Origin: Damh-18 sp964570795
Lineage (GTDB): Bacteria > Patescibacteriota > Minisyncoccia > Phycocordibacterales > UBA918
NCBI GenBank assembly: GCA_964570795.1
Contig: CAZMYZ010000024.1
Coordinates: forward strand, 1-8,959
Direction of reading: 5' to 3'
Length of the DNA stretch: 8,959 nt
The first letter of the stretch is position 1, and every line of letters begins with the position of its first letter. A program made the translations under genes and the position numbers. The notes beneath the pieces are model-generated. The model was not told the origin of the DNA and made no database searches. It saw nothing but the letters and a program-made list of their open reading frames with translations. This document shows positions 5,170 through 8,959 of this stretch, one piece after another.

Positions 5170-6867
5170 ATGCCCCACAGACAACATCATCATACGCACA
5201 ACTACAAGCAACTCATTCGTGAGAACTGGAAGGCAGGTCTCACCGTTGCTTTTATTTCGGTGCCACTTTCTATAGCACTTTCTATTGCTTCAGGTGCAGG
5301 GCCTGTGCCAGGACTCATTACCGGTATTTGGGCGACACTCATCGCAAGTATTTTTGGCGGGAGTAACTACAACATCATTGGTGCTGCGGGAGCACTGAGT
5401 ACCATTCTCTTTGCAGCAACAATGACTGCGCCCGATAGTCTCGGTGCAGGGATACTGCCACTGCTTGCTATCGCATCAGGGCTTATTATTCTCCTCGTAT
5501 GGGCAATAAAAGCCGATAGATTCCTCTACTACGTACCCTCAAGCGTGATGTATGGCTTTTCGGCAGGTGTGGCGATACTTATTGCTATCTCGCAACTCTT
5601 TGATGCCACGGGACTTTCAGCGCTCAAGCGCACGGGAGAATTCATAGGTGATATTGAACTCTTTATACAGCATAGTGCCGACGTACATATCCCGACACTA
5701 TTATGTTTTGCGGCATTCCTTATTTTCATTCTCATATGGAAGCGCTCTATTAAAGTGCTTCCTGCAGTTATTCCTGCATCAGTTCTCGGTATTCTCTTCG
5801 GGTACCTGGAGGTACAGTACTTTGATCACGGTATCATTTCGCTTGGTGACAAGTTTGGTGCGTTTTCTGCATCGCTTATTGGCTCGGTACCATGGCACTC
5901 ATTGCCATTACTCTTTGCAAACCTTACCGACCTTGTGTGGGTATTCAAAATTGCTGGCCTTATTGCGCTTATTGCTATTCTTGAGACACTCATTACTGCA
6001 CGTATTGGTGATGCGCTCACGAAGACTCAGTCATCGTCTTCAAAGGAACTCTTTGGACTCGCACTCGCCAACATCGGTTCGGGTATATGCGGCGGACTTC
6101 CTGCGACAGGCGTCTTCATCCGCACCGGTGCCAATATTAAAGCAGGCGCCACCCATAGGATGTCTGCCACCATCACCGCAGTGCTCACTGCCATCATTGC
6201 TCTGGTGGCACTTCGCTTTTTCATCTTCATCCCGATGGCGGTTATTGCCGCACTCCTTGTGAATACCGCACTAGGGCTTATTGAGACACATAAGTTTAAG
6301 GAGTTTTGGGTTTATGAAAAATCGAGTTTTTGGATTGCACTTGTCGTGATTACAGTGACTATCTTTGAAGATGCGGGAGTAGTGGTGATTGCAGGGGCGC
6401 TCATGGCACTCTTCTACTTTGCCGATACGATAAGTCATGGACGTTTCGACATCATCTTCAACTTTGCTGATGGCGAGCGCAAAGACCTACGTGGTATGAA
6501 GAATATCCATATTCCACATGACCGTGAGATACTTGTGCTCACATACAGTATTGCAGGATTCCTCGGATACATCGACAGTGCACGCCATGCAGCCAATCTG
6601 CGTCAAATGGCACATAGTCCTAATGTGCACCATGTTATTATTCGCCTTCGTGATTTGTACCATATGGACTTTGAGGGGCAGGCGGCACTCAAGGAAGCGA
6701 TTGCAGACCTCAATGCCGCAGGGAAGCCGGTCTTTATTTCTTCTGCAAATGAGCAGATAGTAGCGCACTTTACCGATATTCCATTCCTGAGTGGTGCAGA
6801 AGGGAGGCAGCGTATTTTCCCAAAGACAAGTGAAGCACTTGTGTGGATACGGGAGCGACACGCGTAA
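5170..6867 (+). CDS. SulP-family anion transporter with STAS domain (candidate bicarbonate or sulfate permease)
   Basis: A 565-residue SLC26/SulP membrane transporter. About the first 420 residues are strongly hydrophobic, with helices beginning near residues 22, 48, 68, 95 and 125 and further ones to about 420. The family signatures are present: PLSIALSIASGAGPVPGLI (32-50) for the first helices, and GGLPATGVFIRTGANIKAG (308-326) for the substrate-site half-helix motif. Residues about 445-560 form a cytoplasmic STAS domain (EILVLTYSIAGFLGYIDSA ... VIIRLRDLYHMD). The N-terminus is His-rich (MPHRQHHHTH). Start ATG 5170 was chosen; TTG 5164 in the same frame is possible. Neither has a Shine-Dalgarno site. 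Family members move bicarbonate, sulfate or other anions, often with Na+. The convergent carbonic-anhydrase-like gene with a matching promoter and the nearby Na+/H+ antiporter favour bicarbonate, but substrate cannot be read from the sequence. Confidence 0.93.
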   Translation: MPHRQHHHTHNYKQLIRENWKAGLTVAFISVPLSIALSIASGAGPVPGLITGIWATLIASIFGGSNYNIIGAAGALSTILFAATMTAPDSLGAGILPLLAIASGLIILLVWAIKADRFLYYVPSSVMYGFSAGVAILIAISQLFDATGLSALKRTGEFIGDIELFIQHSADVHIPTLLCFAAFLIFILIWKRSIKVLPAVIPASVLGILFGYLEVQYFDHGIISLGDKFGAFSASLIGSVPWHSLPLLFANLTDLVWVFKIAGLIALIAILETLITARIGDALTKTQSSSSKELFGLALANIGSGICGGLPATGVFIRTGANIKAGATHRMSATITAVLTAIIALVALRFFIFIPMAVIAALLVNTALGLIETHKFKEFWVYEKSSFWIALVVITVTIFEDAGVVVIAGALMALFYFADTISHGRFDIIFNFADGERKDLRGMKNIHIPHDREILVLTYSIAGFLGYIDSARHAANLRQMAHSPNVHHVIIRLRDLYHMDFEGQAALKEAIADLNAAGKPVFISSANEQIVAHFTDIPFLSGAEGRQRIFPKTSEALVWIRERHA

Positions 6868-6886
6868 TACTGTAGATAGACAAAAG

Positions 6887-6917
6887 AAAAAGCCACACAT
6901 GCGTGTGGGCTTTTTTT
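6887..6917. terminator. Bidirectional terminator between the SulP and carbonic-anhydrase-like genes
   Basis: AAAAAGCCACAC and GTGTGGGCTTTTTTT form a stem with a 4-nt loop and one bulged G. Seven T's follow on the plus strand, and the complement gives TTTTTCTTTT on the minus strand. It lies 19 bases after the SulP stop and 13 bases from the stop of the convergent gene, so it can serve both. Confidence 0.88.
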
Positions 6918-6930
6918 GATGTGGCGGTCG

Positions 6931-7569
6931 TTAGACGGCACAGAGTTCATTGTATGCATTCAAGTCAAATGCTTTTTCAAACGCTTCCCGACGAAGAATG
7001 TACGAACGAAATGGAAGTCTCGTCGAGTTCTCTCCTTTCGGGTGTCCTAAAAAGTGAATATGCGGCATGACCTTAATGTTATCAAACACGTTTGGGAATT
7101 CTTTTCTGATCATATCCTTTGCGAGGAATGTGAGTCGAAAATTTTCCCACAACGTAAGTCGATTCATCGTTGCTGCAGCACACGCACAGTGTGGGACGAG
7201 TGTGATATTGCGCAGACGATTTCCTTTTGCACGGAGACCTAACTCGATTCCTGCAAAAACAATCTCATCAGCACTACCGATATGACGCCCTTGGAAGGTG
7301 ACTGCATTAAGGGGTGACTCTTTTGGGATTGCAAGAGGGCCACCACCAACAGGTACCTGGTGCGTGCATACCCGCTCACCGTCGTTTGCTTTGGGAAAGA
7401 GTGAAAAGTGACAGTACTCGAGCAGTTCTGGCGTTGTGTCGCCGTCCGGACAGGCAATGATAATATGTCCGCCCTTGGGTAAATCAATAGGTCTGATGCG
7501 TTGAATTGCACCAACTTCTACCAGTATATTTGTGATACGGTGGTCGTCAGGACTCATAATAAGTGGCAC
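6931..7569 (-). CDS. Beta-carbonic-anhydrase-like zinc protein (putative)
   Basis: A 212-residue soluble protein. IIIACPDGD (36-44) aligns with the C-x-D-x-R strand of beta-carbonic anhydrases, and ADEIVFAGIELG...ITLVPHCACAAA (100-133) aligns with the helix-strand-GHxxCGA segment. This places zinc ligands at Cys40, His127 and Cys130 and the dyad Asp at Asp42. The Arg of the Asp-Arg dyad is replaced by Asp44, and the Cys-to-His distance (87 residues) is about 30 longer than in E. coli Can. The result could be a divergent anhydrase, a relative acting on another small substrate such as COS or CS2, or a non-enzymatic homologue. The start is GTG 7569, supported by AAGGAG six bases upstream; an in-frame ATG lies four codons later. 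Its promoter nearly duplicates that of the convergent SulP gene, which supports a joint role in inorganic-carbon handling. Fold assignment is by motif only. Confidence 0.6.
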   Translation of the reverse strand: MPLIMSPDDHRITNILVEVGAIQRIRPIDLPKGGHIIIACPDGDTTPELLEYCHFSLFPKANDGERVCTHQVPVGGGPLAIPKESPLNAVTFQGRHIGSADEIVFAGIELGLRAKGNRLRNITLVPHCACAAATMNRLTLWENFRLTFLAKDMIRKEFPNVFDNIKVMPHIHFLGHPKGENSTRLPFRSYILRREAFEKAFDLNAYNELCAV

Positions 7570-7575
7570 AGGAAA

Positions 7576-7581
7576 CTCCTT
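7576..7581 (-). promoter_or_regulatory. Shine-Dalgarno site AAGGAG selecting the GTG start
   Basis: The minus strand reads AAGGAG-TTTCCT-GTG, an ideal 6-base spacing to the GTG at 7567-7569. The ATG four codons downstream has no comparable site, so GTG is the likely start. Confidence 0.8.
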
Positions 7582-7647
7582 GTTTTGGCTTATTTTGTTG
7601 AAGAACGTAGTTATTGCTAAAATCGCAATTTGTTTGAACCAGGGAGC

Positions 7648-7675
7648 ATCATACTCCTCATAAAAACGACGTCAA
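7648..7675 (-). promoter_or_regulatory. Promoter of the carbonic-anhydrase-like gene, twin of the one at 4989-5016
   Basis: The minus strand has TTGACG (7670-7675), 16 bases, then TATGAT (7648-7653), giving a leader of about 70 bases. The block AGGAGTATGATGCT-C-CCTGG matches the SulP promoter at 19 of 20 positions, with the -35 at identical spacing. The 10-mer AACAAATTGC also occurs in both leaders (7625-7634 here, 5054-5063 in SulP). Confidence 0.75.
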
Positions 7676-7700
7676 TACGTAATATGCATAGGGAAGTGGG

Positions 7701-7760
7701 ATGAACCACAGGCATTAAAAAGCGCCCCGTAGGGGGCGCTTTTTGATGCCTGTGGTTCAT
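7701..7760 (-). terminator. Long-stem terminator after the antiporter gene
   Basis: Bases 7701-7728 pair with 7733-7760 over 28 positions, with one non-Watson-Crick pair (T7716/G7745, A-C on the minus-strand RNA) and a 4-nt loop. The GC core AGCGCCCC/GGGGCGCT with its flanking A and T runs is a typical intrinsic terminator for the minus-strand antiporter gene, whose stop lies six bases away. The additional 15-bp base ATGAACCACAGGCAT is unusual for a simple terminator. Confidence 0.88.
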
Positions 7761-7765
7761 GTGTA

Positions 7766-8959
7766 TTACATCCCCACCTGCTCTTTCTCAAGCCGTTCTT
7801 CGAGTGCAATAGATACTTTTGGTGTCACCATTGCGCGGTCTTTGAGGTGTTCCAAAATAGTGGTTTCCACTGCATAGAGCGCATAGCGTGTGAGGGTGGC
7901 ATCGAGGTCTGCAAAGAGGGGTTTATTGGTGTTGCGAATTTCTTCAAGTTTCTTTGCAGAGCCATCTTTGAAGTTTTCATACACCGTGATAATTTCATTG
8001 ACTGCGCTATGGGGTGCTTCGAATGCCTCTTCAAAGCAGGTATTGAGTCTGCCGAGTTCCTTCAGTACTTTGCGTGAGATAATAGCGAGAGAGCGATAGT
8101 AGAGATACTCATCAGTAGCGAGTGTGTCTGCACTCATGCGTCGTGGCGAGAGTGCGCGGAGGTATCCTGCAAGAATCTCAAAGACATCAAGAGAGGTACC
8201 ATGCTCGTGAGTGCGGGCATCATAGATGTTGCGCTCGATAGCGTCGGTTTGATATTCCAATTTTGCCATGACGCGACGAATGACGCGTTCATTTACCTCG
8301 TGGGTTGCATAGAGTTTGCGGACGGCACGTCTCTCGATACCGATAGCGTAGAGACGTACTACCTTCTCGAGAATCTTGGGGTCATCTGATAGTGTCTTGA
8401 GTTCATCAAAGACCGAGCGAATATGTGCGTGCTGCTCCTCCATGAGTGTCTCGTGTGCCTCTTTGGTGATATACCCCTTTGCAAGGAGTTCTTTCAACTT
8501 GCGCAAAGTAGCATCGTAGATGTAGATGAGCATTTCGCGGTAGTTGATTTCCTCCACCTTCGTGAAGTTGTTGAGTTGCAATTTACCCATGAGCCAGCCA
8601 ATAGTGGTGGCTTTGATAAAGAGGGTTGCAAATACGCAACTCACCGTCACAGCAAGGACAAATTCCTTTGGCGAAAAGAGATAATTCCAGTTGGGGAAGG
8701 AAAGAGTGTCAGGAATCATGAGTACCATGGTGACGGCAAGTGCACCACGAAGGCTTCCCCAGGAAAGTACGTGCTGCCACGAGCGCGGAATCTTTTTTTC
8801 GTCAGTACTAAAGAAGTTGAATACCGCGACAACAGGGTAAATGGAAATCGCGCGCGCTGCTGCCACGATGAGGATAGTAACCACAATTGGCACCATGAGT
8901 GAGTAGGTGGTGGGCGGTAGGGTGACGGCGAGCATACCAATCATGATAAAGATGAGTGA
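7766..8959 (-). CDS. CPA1-type Na+/H+ antiporter, C-terminal part (5' truncated by window end)
   Basis: The frame is open through base 8959, giving 397 visible C-terminal residues of a monovalent cation/proton antiporter of the NhaP/SLC9-like CPA1 group. The last membrane helices are visible: about 20-47 with the family Arg in AAARAISIY, about 66-83 with SWGSLRGALAV, the CPA1 WGxLRGA signature, and about 97-120. From about residue 125 on, the protein is a highly charged, mostly helical cytoplasmic tail of about 270 residues (e.g. EMLIYIYDATLRKLKELLAK). I recognise no RCK, TrkA or cyclic-nucleotide-binding domain in it. The antiporter exchanges Na+ (or K+) for H+ in pH and salt homeostasis. 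The next gene downstream on this strand, the carbonic-anhydrase-like one, has its own promoter after a strong terminator, so they are separate transcripts. Family assignment is firm, ion preference unknown. Confidence 0.9.
   Translation of the reverse strand, partial: SLIFIMIGMLAVTLPPTTYSLMVPIVVTILIVAAARAISIYPVVAVFNFFSTDEKKIPRSWQHVLSWGSLRGALAVTMVLMIPDTLSFPNWNYLFSPKEFVLAVTVSCVFATLFIKATTIGWLMGKLQLNNFTKVEEINYREMLIYIYDATLRKLKELLAKGYITKEAHETLMEEQHAHIRSVFDELKTLSDDPKILEKVVRLYAIGIERRAVRKLYATHEVNERVIRRVMAKLEYQTDAIERNIYDARTHEHGTSLDVFEILAGYLRALSPRRMSADTLATDEYLYYRSLAIISRKVLKELGRLNTCFEEAFEAPHSAVNEIITVYENFKDGSAKKLEEIRNTNKPLFADLDATLTRYALYAVETTILEHLKDRAMVTPKVSIALEERLEKEQVGM

Noticed and set aside
5002..5211. 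Minus-strand 69-codon frame overlapping the SulP start.
   Set aside because: It overlaps the SulP promoter, leader and start, and has no ribosome-binding site or recognisable protein features.
8423..8902. Open frame of 159 codons on the plus strand opposite the antiporter gene.
   Set aside because: The minus-strand frame encodes clear CPA1 motifs across this segment; the plus-strand translation has no recognisable features.

Overview
The window looks like a bacterial chromosome fragment from the Candidate Phyla Radiation (Patescibacteria, most probably a Parcubacteria-type lineage). This is inferred from protein character, not from a database match. The DnaG primase has lost most of its zinc ligands, the primary sigma factor starts with a histone H1-like Lys/Ala/Pro tail, and the RpoC trigger loop carries unusual substitutions. 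Two housekeeping genes also have a -10 box so close to the ATG that their mRNAs should be leaderless. Base composition is even along the window and I see no phage, transposase or CRISPR signature.

Layout. Bases 1-969 hold the 3' end of rpoC (+), closed by a strong intrinsic terminator. Bases 1014-1290 are a non-coding convergent gap with two large perfect hairpins whose 28-nt loops are reverse complements of each other, plus a degenerate third copy. A small two-helix membrane protein (1291-1611, -) is divergent from dnaG (1726-3465, +). dnaG is followed by rpoD (3573-4925, +), the familiar dnaG-sigma pairing of the macromolecular-synthesis cluster, here with a separate promoter for each gene. 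A strong terminator ends this information-processing half.

The second half looks like an ion, bicarbonate and pH module. A SulP-family anion transporter with a STAS domain (5170-6867, +) converges on a beta-carbonic-anhydrase-like protein (6931-7569, -) through one bidirectional terminator. Although about 2.7 kb apart and on opposite strands, the two genes have almost the same promoter: ATTGACG, then 11 bases, then AGGAGTATGATGCT, one variable base, CCTGG. This implies co-regulation. Behind the carbonic-anhydrase-like gene lies the 3' part of a CPA1-type Na+/H+ antiporter (7766-8959, -), cut by the window edge, with a long helical cytoplasmic tail and its own 28-bp terminator stem.

How the genes may work together (inference): SulP imports an anion such as bicarbonate or sulfate, the carbonic-anhydrase-like enzyme may interconvert CO2 and bicarbonate, and the antiporter handles Na+ and H+. 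The strongest leads for new biology are the twin promoters, the hairpin pair with antiparallel loops, the structured SulP leader, the H1-tailed sigma factor and the zinc-ligand-poor primase.
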